Positions 1 to 12,006 of a stretch of 64,000 bases of DNA are shown here, piece by piece. Position numbers and translations under genes: made by a program. The stretch covers positions 205,831 through 269,830 of the forward strand of contig LSRX01000366.1 of assembly GCA_001939145.1 (NCBI GenBank), in the 5' to 3' direction. The notes beneath the pieces are model-generated. The model saw nothing but the letters and a program-made list of their open reading frames with translations, was not told the DNA's origin and made no database searches. This stretch comes from Symbiodinium microadriaticum. Taxonomy: Eukaryota > Sar > Dinophyceae > Suessiales > Symbiodiniaceae. How positions within the stretch are numbered: the stretch's first letter is position 1; the number at the start of each line of letters is the position of its first letter.

Positions 1-128
1 AAACCTTAAAAAAAACCCTAAACCCTAAACCCAAAAAAAACCCCAAACTCGAAGCCCTAAACCCTAAAAGACCCTAAACCCGCAGCCCTGAACCCTAAGA
101 AACCCTATAGACCCTAAACCCTGCAAAG
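1..128. repeat. Degenerate telomere-type repeat (CCCTAAA strand)
   Basis: About ten CCCTAAA or near-matches separated by A-rich and diverged spacers. It is too degenerate to be an active chromosome end. Confidence 0.8.
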
Positions 129-523
129 GACCCTCACAGGGACCCGATATTGGAGAGAACTACCCCACAAATGACCCTGGACGACCAGATTGCTCCAATG
201 AAGTCAGGAGGGTCCAGGTATCGAAAGGGTCCCGTATAAGGGTACCATAAGGGTTCTATTAGGGCTCCGTGAGGCTTAAGGCTTAGGGCTTCAAGGGTCC
301 ATGTGACATTTTTTGTATATACTTTGTCCCCAAAGTACCTAATAGAGGGACAACTTTAAGTCCAAAGTCTACGCTACGGGCACATGGACCCTTAGGGAAC
401 AGTAAATGCTAAACGTCCCAAGCCAGTTAAATCATATATAGAGCTGCTCTAGTCTTTATTCGGGACCTCTAAAGAAGACAGCACTGAAACCAACAACCTA
501 CCTTGGAAATGCCTAATTAAACC

Positions 524-672
524 CTGAACCCTAAATTCCCAAACCCCTGCACCCTAAACTCTAAGCCCCAAACCCTTAACCCTAAACCCTTAACCCTAAA
601 CCCTTAACCCTAAAGCCCCTATATTATCCTAAATCCCAAACCCCTGATCCCTAAACTGTAAACCCCAAACCT
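524..672. repeat. Telomere-type repeat block (CCCTAAA strand)
   Basis: Runs of ccctaaa and cccttaa variants. Confidence 0.8.
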
Positions 673-770
673 CTACTTTTCTTTGCGCTTCGCCGGCAGT
701 CTCGACAGGCGACTTCTGAGTCTGGATCCCGCAGAAGGCGTCGGAAGGTTCAGACAGAAAGTCGGTAAGT

Positions 771-850
771 TTAAGGTTTAGGGTTTCTTAGGGTTTAGGG
801 TTTCTTAGGGTTTAGGGTTTAGGGTTTAGGGTTTCTTAGGGCTTAGGGTG
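771..850. repeat. Telomere-type repeat block (TTTAGGG strand)
   Basis: Several exact TTTAGGG units mixed with TTTCTTAGGG variants, opposite in strand to the block at 524-672. Confidence 0.8.
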
Positions 851-2179
851 TGTATGGTTTTAAGGTTCAGGGTTCCCTACAGGTGAACGCCACTTATGAG
901 AGACGGTTTGGAGATTAGGGTTTTGGAGTTAGTGCTTTAGGGTTTGAGGGTGCCCTAAACCCTAACCCCTGAACCCCTAAACCCTAAACCCTGAACCCTT
1001 AACCATGCAATAGCACGTGAGGGTTTTAGGTTTAGGGCGTATAAGGCTTGGGGTCGGACTCTGGTGCCCCTCCATTGCAGATTCTTGGCTAAACCACTCC
1101 TACCCTAAAAAGGAACCCTTCAAGGATATTTAGGGGGAAACCACTCATACCCTTAAAAAGGAACCCTTAAAGGACCCTTAGCTTGGCTGACTTCTGAACC
1201 ATTGCAAAAAAGTTAGACTTTTAGCCTACTCCTTGTAGTCTATATAGAAGCCCCAAAAGTTAAAGTCCTCAGAGCCAACCAGAAGAACGCCAAGGATTTG
1301 CGAGAGGATATCAACACCGAGCTCCACGAGCCTTCGAAGACTCATTTGGGCTACGTTTAGGGTTTAGGGATCTGCGGTATAAGGAATTCGACTTGAAGCT
1401 GTGATTTAGGGAAGCTAATTGCGATTTACATGATGCCGGGGCGCAGCTGCAAATTATTCACGCCTAAACCCTAAACCCTAAACCCTGCGTTCGTTTCTGC
1501 ATCCCTGCCTGCCCTGACCAGAACCGAGCGCCCAGAACAAGACAACCAGTAACCACACGGCCCTACAACCCATGACTGCACACCCCGAGGCCCTAAACTC
1601 TTAAGCCAGCAATGAAGCGCAAGCCATGTCACATCCCCCCTCAAAAATGCAGCAACAATCACATAATCTAGCTTTTCTATATGGAAGAATTTTCGTCGCG
1701 CCCAGAAAATGAAAGTGTCTGCTCGGTACGGCTCGGTACCACATTAGAAAATCAAGAAAATGGAGCCGATACACCCTGAACACAAGCTATAAGTAACTTC
1801 GAAGGATCCTAAGTGGGGTGATGATACAATTTTCATTATAACTCCATAAAGAATCCTAATTGGGGTTACGATACTTAATTATAGCTCCATAAAGAAGCGG
1901 CCTACTAGGTCCTCGGACTCTCCAGGCAAACTACTACACCCTAAACGGTTTAGGGTTTAGGGTTTAGGGTCTAAACCCTAAACTCCTTCGCCGTGCTTGT
2001 CCAGCAAAGCTTCCAGCTCACTTTTGGGCACTCCCAGCCCCAAGAAAGGCAGGTGGAAGAGCATCCGATACCTCGGGCTTCCGGCGGGCTCAGGGTTTAC
2101 CTGGACCCCAAAGAACCTACCCGTTTTTAAGGACTTATATATCGAAGTCATAATAAAGATCCCTAAAAAAAAGTAGGTT

Positions 2180-2300
2180 TCTATAGGGTTAGGGTAGGGC
2201 TTATAGGGTTTAGGGTATTGGGTTTATAGGGCTTAGGGTTTAGGGTTTAGGGTTTAGGGTTTCTTAGGGTTTAGGGTTTAGGGTTTAGGGTTTGTTGGGG
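2180..2300. repeat. Telomere-type repeat block (TTTAGGG strand)
   Basis: Tandem TTTAGGG with TTATAGGG and TTTCTTAGGG variants. Confidence 0.8.
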
Positions 2301-3360
2301 CTTATGGTTCTAGCTCGTTGCGGGTTTGAAGCTTCTAAGGCTCTAGGGCGGATGGCTTTCGCAGCTTTCTTTGTTGAAGGAAAATCGGGGGTTTTGAGGA
2401 TGTTGAGGCTTAAGGCTTTGAGAAGCCCAGAGCTTAGAAAACTTAGTTCAAGGTTTAAGGTCTTGGGGCTTTTTGGGGGGCTGAGGGTCTTAGGGCTCAG
2501 GGTTTAGGGTTGAGGGTTTTAGGGTTTTAGGGTGTAGGGTTGAGGGTATAGGGGTTTCAGGTTTGAGGTTTAGCATTTGGATTTCGGGTGAATGGCTCGA
2601 GACATATTTGGAGTTCGGAGAATCAGGTTCACATGCGATACCTGGCTGGCGGCGGTTCCCAGTAAGACGACTTCACACTCTATGGTAGTAAGCAAGGACT
2701 CGGCACCTTAGTGCAAGTGGTAGTCGTAGTTGCAATCATGAAACCATGAAGGCACAGTGGTGTACAAGTAGTGAACCCTCCACCCTTAACCCCGAACCCT
2801 AAACCCCAAGAAGAAAGCCCAGGGTATCCTCCCAAGTCAAGAGTTTGGCATGTCGCGAGCCTTTACAGCCCATACTCTTAGAATAGCTTTGAACCTAAAC
2901 TGCCCCCTGGTGGTCTAAGTAATGCACTGACATCCGAAGCCAAGCAGCTGCAGCTGCCGCAGAGGCGGGAAGAGGGAATTCAGCAGCTTGAAGATGACCT
3001 GAGTGCGAGGGCTTAGGGTTTATAGGGTTGTAGGGATTAGGGATGTAGGGTTTAGGGATTTTCGGATTTTTGGGGGTTCAAGGATTGGCCTCGGGTTTGT
3101 GGATCAGGGCCTTTAGGCTTATAAGTACCATCATTACTGTAATATGTAGGTATAGCTGTAGTTACCTTGCTGATGACCCTAAGCCCTAAACCCTAAACTA
3201 CGTCCCCTGATCCTCCAATCAGGGTTGAGGGGCTTGCTCTTCAAGGGCCACCGAAATTACTTTTGAGTTGGCTCCTCTGTAAGACCATGTAAGAGCAAGC
3301 ATCCCGCACAAAAAAAACTCAGAGGGACTAGGGCTGCTAAGATTAGGGGTTAGGGATCGA

Positions 3361-3468
3361 TGAAGGGTTCAGGGTTTAGGGGTTTAGGGTTTATAGGGTT
3401 TATAGGGTTTGTAGGGTTTATAGGGTTTATAGGGTTTATAGGGTTTAAGGGTAAAGGGTTTAGGGCTT
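3361..3468. repeat. Variant telomere-type array (TTTATAGGG)
   Basis: Dominated by a 9-10 base variant unit, GGGTTTATA, repeated about seven times. Confidence 0.8.
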
Positions 3469-4219
3469 GACTATTCCGGAAAAAGAAGGTCAGAACAGCG
3501 ACCGGTTGTCAGGGACTCCATAATAATAACAAGATATTGGGCTCTGTACCCACCCCTCCTCTGCAAACACTAGGGTTTAGGGCCAGTTTAGGGTTTAAGG
3601 GGTTTAGGGTTTGGGATTTAGAGTTTGGGATAATAATAAATACAGCAAGCCCGGCGACACAAGCGGCAAGACAACATAGTGTTAACTAGTGTTCACTACT
3701 ATAGCCGCATGAATGCTCAGACATGGTTTCCCTTTGAACGCACTACGCGAAGGAGCATGGGACTTAATCAGTAGGGCGAGAAGTTGTAAGTACCTTAATT
3801 GTGGGCATAAGTAGACATAACTATAGCTACCTTATAACCGTACTTACTACAGTGCGTCCCCTGATCCCCTAAGTACAGAATCAAGGCCCCAAACCGCTTT
3901 CCAATTGGCAATTATAAGGCCTAAAGGATTTAGGGTTTAAAACGATACACGATACTAACTGTCGTGGTAGTTATAGTACTCATAACAAAAGTGTGAGCGA
4001 CAAAAGATGATGCCCTATTCTGTGCGATTACGAAGGCACCCTCTTCTTGGGGAGCACAATGAACTCCCCAAACCCCATTGGAATCATGCATGCCCCCTAA
4101 ACCCTAACCCCCAAACCCTACACCCGAAAGGGCGAATGGAATCTCTTGGAACAAAGGCTTCGAGTCCAAAGCACCGTGGCCGATGCTAGGTTGGCAAGCA
4201 GGTTGAGAGTGTCCTTCCT

Positions 4220-4335
4220 TAGTTGTTGAGCTCATAAGCACAAAAAAATATACACTTGCAGTTCCAGAAGGGATCATACCATCCCAAAAAGTGTAGAGTG
4301 TACTCATTCAGCTACTCAGCTTCCTGAGATGCAGC
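4220..4335. repeat. Diverged relative of the 298-bp duplicated segment
   Basis: Shares tacactt...cag, tcccaaaaagt and ctcattcagctact with 5850-5945 and 7145-7235 in the same order. Confidence 0.6.
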
Positions 4336-4375
4336 TCAGGGGGTTTAGGGATTAGGCTAAGATTAGGGTTTCGGA

Positions 4376-4795
4376 GTTACTAAGCCCTAAATCCCTAAAC
4401 CCCTCAACCCCTGAACCCCAAACCCCTGAACACTAAACCCTAAGCCCCTAAACCCTAACCCCTAAATCTCTAAACCCTAAACCCCTAAACCCCTGAACCC
4501 TACGGCTTTCAGTCTTAGACGCAGAGCTCAGAGGGTTCTTTTAGAGTTTCTGGTTCAGAGTGTAGGGGTTTGGGGTTTAGGGGTTTAGGGTTTTGGAGTT
4601 TAGGGTTTAGGGGTTCAGCGGTTTGGGGGTTAGGGTTTAGGGGTTTAGGGTTAGGGGTTTAGGGTTAGGGGTTTAGGGTTAGGGGTTTAGGGGTTTAGGG
4701 GTTGAGGCGTTTAGAGCAAGGGTTTATGGTTTAGGGGTTGAGGGTTTAGGGGTGCATGGTGTAGGGTTTAGGGTTTAGGGGTATCCAACAGGGGA
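4376..4795. repeat. Opposed telomere-type arrays
   Basis: A CCCTAAA array (4376-4503) is followed by a TTTAGGG array (4560-4785), so the two face each other around a ~55-bp unique spacer. Confidence 0.8.
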
Positions 4796-5124
4796 AGTAC
4801 AGGTTAACGTTTGAAGTTATGTAGTCATTATCACCCTAAAAGGGTTGAATGTTACCTACCCTGCTATGAAGTCGGGTTTCTGGAAGACTCATAGAGGTCT
4901 TGCCTGGCGATCGGCGGGGTAAGCAGGCGGCAAATATACTTACAGCAGCCCATAAGTAGGGCTGGCATACTCAACTCAAAATCCTTAGCATTGAAACCCT
5001 GATGCACTAAACCCTGAGTCTAAAACTCTAACACCCTAAAGTCAAATAGGCGCACTAATGACTGACTGACCAGGTCCTGGGTATCTGCGCATCATCCATC
5101 CCACACCTTACCTTTGCATTTAAT

Positions 5125-5215
5125 CATATGGGTTTCTTTTAGGGTCCTTTCCTGTAAGGGTGCCGTACTAGATTAGGGACCTAAACAGGGACCTGAATTT
5201 GGAGAACTACCCATA
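5125..5215. mobile_element. Hairpin element, family H5, left arm damaged
   Basis: H5 arms are ATATGGGTAGTTCTCTAAAT-like; the inner core gtgccgtacta is shared by all copies. Confidence 0.72.
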
Positions 5216-5670
5216 TCTCTTTGAAGGGCCAGGGGCAAGGGTTGAGGCCTAGCCCTGGCCCAAAACCCTAAATCCTACACCCTTAAACCCTTCTACCAGG
5301 ACTTCGTTCCGATGGTAACGAAGTAGCAGGGGTTCTGCCCTGGGGGTCTTCGAACCCACAAAACCTAAAACTCAAATTCCTCAGCTCCATAACCTAATTA
5401 GATGTGCTGTTCTCTAGCTTAGGCTCCCTTTCAGGTTCCGATCTATACTTTCTTTATGGGTGCCGTACTAAGGATTAAATCCCGAACCCCTCCTCCGCCC
5501 CCCAACAAAAAAAAGCCAGAAACCAAAACCCGAAAGCCTAAAGCTTCGACCCCGAACGCTGAGACCAACCGTTTGAATCCAAGAACCCTAAACCCAAACA
5601 AAACCCTACAAAACCCAGACGCCGACTCCGAAACTCGATCGCGGAACCTCAACCCTATAGAACCTACACC

Positions 5671-5755
5671 TACGGTTGATGATATAAATCCTGCATTACC
5701 CATAATAAGGACTATACCAGAATTCCCATAGTTTAGGGTCCTTAAGGTAATGCAG
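5671..5755. mobile_element. Hairpin element, family H3, right tip lost
   Basis: H3 begins TACGGTTGATGATATAAATC followed by CTGCATTACC and has matching complementary ends. This copy stops at gtaatgcag, where the 298-bp duplication begins. Confidence 0.82.
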
Positions 5756-6053
5756 GTCGGGCACCCTTGTCGAAGAGTTGTGGCCTGAGGCTTTAGAGCT
5801 CCCGTAGGGATTCTTATGGTTCCTTTTCTGAGTTTCTGAGTTCAGCAGCCCCAAGAAAGTGTACACTTTCAGTTTCATAAAGGATTATATTATCCCAAAA
5901 AGTTCACAGTGCACTCATTCAGCTACTAAGTTTTAGTGCTCCTTCTAAGGGTTCTTTACAGGGCTGGGGCCTTGGGGTTCAGCGTTTGGGGCTTTGGGCT
6001 TGGGCTTCGGGGTTTGGGCCCTGGCCCAGACCCAGTCCCCAAAATCCTGAAGC
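5756..6053. repeat. 298-bp direct duplication, first copy
   Basis: Near-identical to 7051-7348. The left end abuts a truncated hairpin element (5671-5755) and the right end stops at a single N (6054). Confidence 0.9.
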
Positions 6054-6054
6054 N
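6054..6054. other. Assembly gap (1 N)
   Basis: Single N at the right edge of a duplicated segment; likely a join or an unresolved base. Confidence 0.95.
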
Positions 6055-6484
6055 GGTGAGGGGTTTCGGGGTTTCGGGTTTCGGGGTTTAGAGGTTTGGG
6101 CTTTATGGTGTTTTGGGGTTTAGGGTTTTGGGGCTTAGGGTTTATATAGGATTGTGTTTTGGGTTTCGGGTTAGAAAAGTCTGACTTGTCTCGTGTCTCT
6201 TATAAAAGCCCTTCTTGGGACTCGAGGTTACAAAGTAACGGCTTAGGGTTTAGAGTTTAGGGGTAAGAAAACAGTAAATTTAGGTACATCCCCAATGTCC
6301 CATGTATCCCTGTATGCTTACGAAGTCTCTTGGACCTCTGATGAGAGGATTAAACTAAGGGTTTAAGGACAGTAAAGAGCTCACCGGCTTCAGGCGTTGG
6401 GCTTTTCTAAATGCATTGGCCAACCTGTCTCCCCCCATGACCTGTGATTGAGGGGTTTAGGGTTTAGGGTTTAGATTTAGACCC

Positions 6485-6587
6485 TACCTAGAGTCTCCAT
6501 TGCAGTTCCTTTTTGAGGTTACCTTTTAGGATCCTTAGTATGAAATTGGTTAAACCAAAAAAGGAACTACAATGGAGACTGTAGGTA
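6485..6587. mobile_element. Hairpin element, relative of family H1
   Basis: Begins TACCTAGAGTCTCCATTG and ends with the near reverse complement CAATGGAGACTGTAGGTA. The inner part (gttcctttttg...ccttttaggat) resembles the H1 family, but the tips differ. Confidence 0.75.
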
Positions 6588-6731
6588 AACCCTTAGGGTT
6601 TAGGGTTTGAGGGCCTTGGCCAGGCGTTTGAAGGTTTATCAAGAAAGGAAATACGATGTCTTACACGACGAAGCGCTAAGCCACAAAGCACAGCTGGTAC
6701 CACGAAGTCTGAAGCCCTGTAAGCCTTAAGC

Positions 6732-6831
6732 TAAAGGAAACTACAGGTGGGGAGTTTAGGGTTTATAGGGCTACCATAGACCTTCTACAAGGCTCCTATA
6801 ACGGTAACTATCCACCTGAAGAAGTCCTAGA
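6732..6831. mobile_element. Hairpin-like element, family H7
   Basis: Starts TAAAGGAAACTACAGGTGGG and ends ACGGTAACTATCCACCTGAA; a weaker palindrome rich in ttctataagg. Confidence 0.7.
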
Positions 6832-7050
6832 TTAAAGCTCCACACAGCCTGAAGATTAAGCCTCGAGAACACGTATCCCACACCCGGCATCCCCAAACCT
6901 CCGAGCCCTAACCCTTCCAAGCTTCCATCCGGTCTGATGTACATCGAAACCCCAGACCCAAAACCCCAAAACCCTAGACCCCCAAAGTCCTAACAAAGAA
7001 CTCAACCCTATTCTACTCCAGACCTCTATGGACAGCAGTCGAGTGGCCCG

Positions 7051-7348
7051 GTCGGGCACCCTTGTCGAAGAGTTGTGGCCTGAGGCTTTAGAGCTCCCGT
7101 AGGGATTCTTATGGTTCCTTTTCTGAGTTTCTGAGTTCAGCAGCCCCAAGAAAGTGTACACTTTCAGTTTCATAAAGGATTATATTATCCCAAAAAGTTC
7201 ACAGTGCACTCATTCAGCTACTAAGTTTTAGTGCTCCTTCTAAGGGTTCTTTACAGGGCTGGGGCCTTGGGGTTCAGCGTTTGGGGCTTTGGGCTTGGGC
7301 TTCGGGGTTTGGGCCCTGGCCCAGACCCAGTCCCCAAAATCCTGAAGC
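7051..7348. repeat. 298-bp direct duplication, second copy
   Basis: Partner of 5756-6053, about 1.3 kb to the right. The central part (7145-7235) also has a diverged relative at 4235-4335, including an atcccaaaaagt core, so it contains an older dispersed repeat. Confidence 0.9.
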
Positions 7349-7352
7349 CATG

Positions 7353-7480
7353 AGCCTCACCCTAAACCCTAAACCCTAAACCCCTAAAACCTAAAACCTA
7401 AACCCTAAACCCCTAAAACCTAAACCCCTAAAACCCTAACCCCTAAAAACCTAAACCCTAGACCCTAAATCCACACCTAA
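7353..7480. repeat. Telomere-type repeat block (CCCTAAA strand)
   Basis: Exact CCCTAAA units plus CCCCTAAAA variants directly after the second copy of the 298-bp duplication. Confidence 0.8.
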
Positions 7481-7777
7481 AGTCTGAAACAGATCCGAAG
7501 CCTGCATCGTCGAAGGTCGTAAGTGGGGGGACGCCAATGCCCAAATAAATAGGGCTCACCTCCGTATGACCCTACACCCTAAACCCTATAAAGCCTATTA
7601 AACCCTAAAAACCCTAACACCCTATAAACCCTATAAGCCTTATAGACCCTAAACCCTAACCCTCGGCATATACTACAAACTTACTAGGTCCCTTGACCCT
7701 TTGTTTTCTGACCTCCGCTGGACACCGGTATCGCTATCGTTTGTTCAGACATATACTTGGCTGCACATGTATGCATA

Positions 7778-7869
7778 TGCATAGGCTCCTAAGCAGTTCC
7801 TTTTTGGGCTTACCTTATAGGATTCTAAATATAAACCACAAAAAGGAACTACTTAGGAGCCTATGGGTA
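7778..7869. mobile_element. Hairpin element, family H1
   Basis: H1 is a ~95-bp near-palindrome with arms like TACCCATAGGCCCCTAAGTA and an asymmetric centre. This copy has CATAGGCTCC arms and one damaged tip. Confidence 0.85.
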
Positions 7870-7987
7870 TGCATGTACCTCTAGCCGTATCGACAGCCTG
7901 TACAACACGATGTTCGATGTTCTGCAGTACACGTAATGCTAGGCCAAAGAGCAAGTCACATCACATATAAACGCTCCTGTCACATAC

Positions 7988-8236
7988 ATATGTACTGTAT
8001 GTATGTATGTATGTATGTATGCATGTATGTCTGTATGTCAGTATGTCTGTATGTCTGTATGTGAGTAAGTAAGTCTGTATGTATGTATGCATGTATGTAT
8101 GTATGTATGTATGTATGTAAGTATGTAAGTATGTATGTATGTGTGTGTATGTGTGTATGAATGTATGTATGTATGTATGTATGTATGCATGCATGCATGC
8201 ATGCATGCATGCATGTATGTATGTATGTATGTATGT
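7988..8236. repeat. ATGT/ATGC tetranucleotide microsatellite
   Basis: (ATGT)n interrupted by ctgt and gtat variants, with an inner (ATGC)n run near 8186-8213 that can fold on itself. Confidence 0.95.
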
Positions 8237-8707
8237 TACATGAGGGTGTGGGGTGCTGGCCGTTTTTGTGGCAGGAACCTGATGCTTTGCACTTCATGGC
8301 AGGCCTGGGAACAGGCGTCATGGCGCTCCCTAAAGCACAAACAGGAACGTTCCAAAAGGGTTCGAAGTACCTATATATGCGGGAAACTTACCAGACTTAC
8401 CCAAACGATCATATCATTTCCTACTATTGAAACCCGACTTTCTAAGATGTAGGTCTGCGGACCCTTTTGGGATTCGAGTTCAAACCCAGAATGTCCAGGA
8501 GGGCGGAAAACAACCTTGCTGGAGTAGGTTTAGGGTTTAAAGTTTAAAGTTTATGGTTCAGGTTTTTTCATGCTGGATGCTCGCAGGGTCAAGGGGCGAA
8601 GCAGGAGGATGTTAAACAGGAGTCGTCAGGACTTTAGCAGTTGCTTCCTGGGCCCCTGCCGAATCCCCAGGAATTCTAAAGAGGTTCTCCGGTTCATATT
8701 TCTGTCA

Positions 8708-8796
8708 TACCCATAGGCTCCTTAGTAGTTCCTTTTTGGGATCACGGGATTCTAAATACAAAGCACCAAAAGGAACTACTTAGGGGCCTATGGGTA
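8708..8796. mobile_element. Hairpin element, family H1
   Basis: Both TA-ended tips are intact; the centre has a small deletion. Confidence 0.85.
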
Positions 8797-8946
8797 CACC
8801 CTTTCGACGATGTCCCCCGCAACTCCCAGTGGTCTTGCGAGCGAGCTGCTGGAGCTGTTTGGTTCGGAAGTGACCGCCGTTTGCAAGGCAATCTCAGGCA
8901 CCATGTTGATATCCTGGGGATTCTAGCTTCACCAGCACCCCAGAAG

Positions 8947-8984
8947 GAGAGAGAGAGAGAGAGAGAGATATATATATATATACA
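8947..8984. repeat. (GA)n(TA)n microsatellite
   Basis: Uninterrupted GA run followed by TA run. Confidence 0.9.
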
Positions 8985-9286
8985 CATACAGATAGAGTAC
9001 GTAGATTTACATACTTTACAAACTCGTTTCTACACAATGCTGTACTGTAACATGATATGACATGGTGTAGTACTATCCTCAAATGGGCCCGTCAGCACTT
9101 TCGATTCAAGGCCACGGCTTCAGGTCCCATTGCTAGGAATTTGAGGTGCCCGGGTTTCTGGTGCTTGAAAGTGCTCCTGTTTGGGGGTGTGGGGTGGTGT
9201 AGGGCTTTGGGTATAGCTGCTTGGGTATAGGGTGTCGTGCGCAGGCTGTGGCTGACTTGAGCCTTTGAGGGACTTGACTTGGGGTT

Positions 9287-9378
9287 TTCCGAAAATAGGG
9301 GACCCCAGTATAGTACCCTGAATAGTAGGAACCCCATTATAAGGATCCCAAAATAAGGTACCCTAATTCTCGGAAAAT
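9287..9378. mobile_element. Hairpin element, family H10
   Basis: TTTTCCGAAAATAGGGGACC / GGTACCCTAATTCTCGGAAAA arms; related to 53710-53812. Confidence 0.68.
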
Positions 9379-9646
9379 GCCACTTGGGCTGGACGAGACC
9401 CAAGGATGGTCTAGACCTTCTTGAGTTGCATCTAACAGAGTTTGTGGGGAGGTTTGGGAATTTAGGGTTTAAGATTCATAGGATTTAGGGTTGAGGGTTC
9501 AGGGTAAAGGGGATTTAGGGGTTCAGGTTTTATTTTAGGGTTTAGGGCTTAGGAGGATTATGGCAATTGTAGAGCCTAAACTCGAGATGCTAACGCTGGG
9601 CAGGTGAAGCACGCCCTCATGAGCGAGTCACATCCTGCATGCTTCC

Positions 9647-9717
9647 CCCTAAACCCTAAACCCTAAACCCTAAACCCAAACCCTAACCCCAAACCCTAAA
9701 CCCTAAACCCTAAACCC
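9647..9717. repeat. Telomere-type repeat block (CCCTAAA strand)
   Basis: About nine nearly perfect CCCTAAA units, among the cleanest short runs in the window. Confidence 0.85.
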
Positions 9718-9772
9718 ATCCCACCGGCTCCTTTTAGAGTACATCCCCCCCAGACCAAAGGCCGGCTTGTAA

Positions 9773-9956
9773 TACCCAGAGAACCCAATTAATACCCCTG
9801 AATTAAGGCATATACCTTAAACTATAGGGTTCCTTAAAGGGATCTATAAGGGTCTCTAGAAGGGTTCTATAAGGCATATACCTTAAGTCATAAAAAATGA
9901 GGCCCCTATACTTTAAGGTACCTTCCTTAATGACGGGGTATTGGGTTCTCCGGGTA
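9773..9956. mobile_element. Family H4 hairpin, internally expanded
   Basis: H4 arms begin TACCCAGAGACTCC or AGAACCC and contain CCTTAATTAAGG. Here the centre is repeated, giving ~184 bp. Confidence 0.78.
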
Positions 9957-10673
9957 CTAAGGAAAAAAAAAGGTTTGAGAGGGCCCCGGTACATTGTAGA
10001 GGAACATGGGCCATGGACCCTCACCGTGAGCATCCGGAAGTGGGACGTCCCTACATCCGCTGGGCTTGGCAGCTGCCGCACTTTAGGTTCGGATCTGTTC
10101 CCAGAGACTCCGGAATCGATAGGTTTAGGGATTGGCTTCTTGGGTTTGGGGGTTTAGGGGTTTTGGGTTTAGGGATGGTGGCTTTTGGGTTTCGATGTTA
10201 GGGTCTAGCCAAGACTTCTTGGGTTTTGGGGGTTCAGGGGTTTTGGGTTTAGGGATTGTCGCTTTCAGGTTTCGATGGCTAGGGTCTAGAGTCTAGACTA
10301 GACTCTCAGCCAAGAAGCCGCAAAGAAGAAGGTGTCGTCACAGGGTGCCCCTGCGAAGGAGAGATTGATGTTTCAAAACTTTCTGGAATCTGAACGGGCT
10401 ACTGTTTAATGTTTGGGGTTTGCGGTGTTCTGCGGCCTACTCGGCGCTCGTTACTACCATGATGGCATTAGGCCCTAAAGCCCAGTCTACAGATAGTCTT
10501 ACAGGCCTAAACCCTAAACCCTAAACCGTGGAATTCCATAATGGCAGTACATAGGGGTTTGTATCGCGGCCGAAAGCTCCCCAAGACCCCAAACCACAAA
10601 CCAAAATCCTACCGGAAGGAACTCTCTACCATCAACCCCAATCTTGCCAAAAACTCCGCACTTTAAGCCACTA

Positions 10674-10788
10674 ACTCAGAGAACCCAATACCCCTTGATT
10701 AAGGAATATACCTTAAATTATAGGGGCCTTTGTATTATGATTTAAGGTATAGTATATTCTTTAATTAAGGGATGTTGGGTTCTCTGGG
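10674..10788. mobile_element. Hairpin element, family H4
   Basis: CAGAGAACCCAATA / TGTTGGGTTCTCTG arms with TTAATTAAGG inside. Confidence 0.82.
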
Positions 10789-10939
10789 CCCTAAGATCCC
10801 ATTCTAAGGAGCCTTGAAACTGTTCGCCGTCGGCAGGCCTCGTCGCCCTCCTAACGAATCGCCCCAGGTGGCTTTGGATGCAATGCTGCTGATCACCACC
10901 TGGAGAGTCTGGAGAGTGAAGAGTTTAAGTCTTTCGCGG

Positions 10940-11035
10940 GTTGGGGTTTAGGGTTTCGGGTTTAGGGTCTAGGGTTAGGGTCTAGGGTCTAGGGTTTAGG
11001 ATCTAGGGTTTAGGGTTTAGGGTTCGGGTTAGGGC
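10940..11035. repeat. Telomere-type repeat block with TCTAGGG variants
   Basis: TTTAGGG interleaved with TCTAGGG, suggesting local spread of a point variant. Confidence 0.75.
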
Positions 11036-11862
11036 TTCTATTATGAGGGAGAAGGATGGATTCCGATCACAAGCTGGGGAGTGTTGGTCTTTCGAGGCTC
11101 CGGGTCTGCCATTAAAGGTTTAGGCCCTAAACTGAACAACCCCTAAGCCCTGCAAACCCTAAAACCTAAACCCTTTAATTTAAGGAAACCATACTATTTA
11201 CTACTATAGATCTCCATTATGGTAACTTGAACTAAATTGCCCTTAACAAAAACCCCGATTGCTTGGAGCTTCAGCGGCCTTAGGCGGCCCGAATATATAG
11301 ACGAGATGTACATATTCTATAAGGGTTCTGTAGGCTGGGCTCTTGTTAACGGATTTTATTTAAGTTACCATAATGGGAATCTAATGTACATCACATGGTT
11401 TCTTTATTATGGTAACTTAAACAAATTCCCTAACGAGGACAAGAACTCAGCAGGGGTTCTAAGGGGTTCTATAAGGCCGGCGAGCCTCACTTTCCCTGGC
11501 ATTCTCCTGCTTACCTTTTAATGCCTGGAAAATAGCATATAGTCAGAAGCACCACGCCTGCCGCGTAAACTAAACCTTAACGCAGCCCAGATCACCGGTG
11601 AACATAACGCGCGCTGACCTTCTATAAGGGTTCTATGGAGGTCTAGGTTTAGGGTTTAGGGATGAGGGGACTTCGTAAGTAAGGCTATGAGTAGGGTAGC
11701 TATACTTCTATCTGCTGAAAAAACCCAAATAAAGGCACCCACATCTCAAATTACTAAGCCCTTGAAGCTCTAAGCAACCCAGACCCTAAACCGTAAACCC
11801 TAAATCCTATAAGCGTTCGTCTATTAAGGTTCAGGACTCAGGAGCTGTAGGTCTCAAGGCTC

Positions 11863-12006
11863 TACCCATGGGCTCCTAAGTACTTCCTTTTTGGGATTGC
11901 CTTATAGGATNNNNNNNNNNNNNNNNNNNNNNNNNNNNNNNNNNNNNNNNNNNNNNNNNNNNNNNNNNTAAACCACAAAAAAGAACTACTTAGGAGCCTA
12001 TGGGTA
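11863..12006. mobile_element. Hairpin element, family H1, interrupted by an assembly gap
   Basis: Both arms match H1, with 58 N between them. Other copies need only about ten bases at that point, so the N run length is probably arbitrary or hides an insertion. Confidence 0.8.
11911..11968. other. Assembly gap (58 N)
   Basis: Lies in the loop of a family H1 hairpin. Confidence 0.99.

Noticed and set aside
1..128. A true chromosome end at the left edge
   Set aside because: The CCCTAAA orientation fits a left telomere, but the run is short and degenerate and similar blocks recur all along the window.
7988..8236. CRISPR-like array
   Set aside because: Tetranucleotide repeat without unique spacers.
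8135..8452. Cys/Met/Tyr/Val-rich frames through the microsatellite
   Set aside because: Pure translation of ATGT/ATGC repeats.
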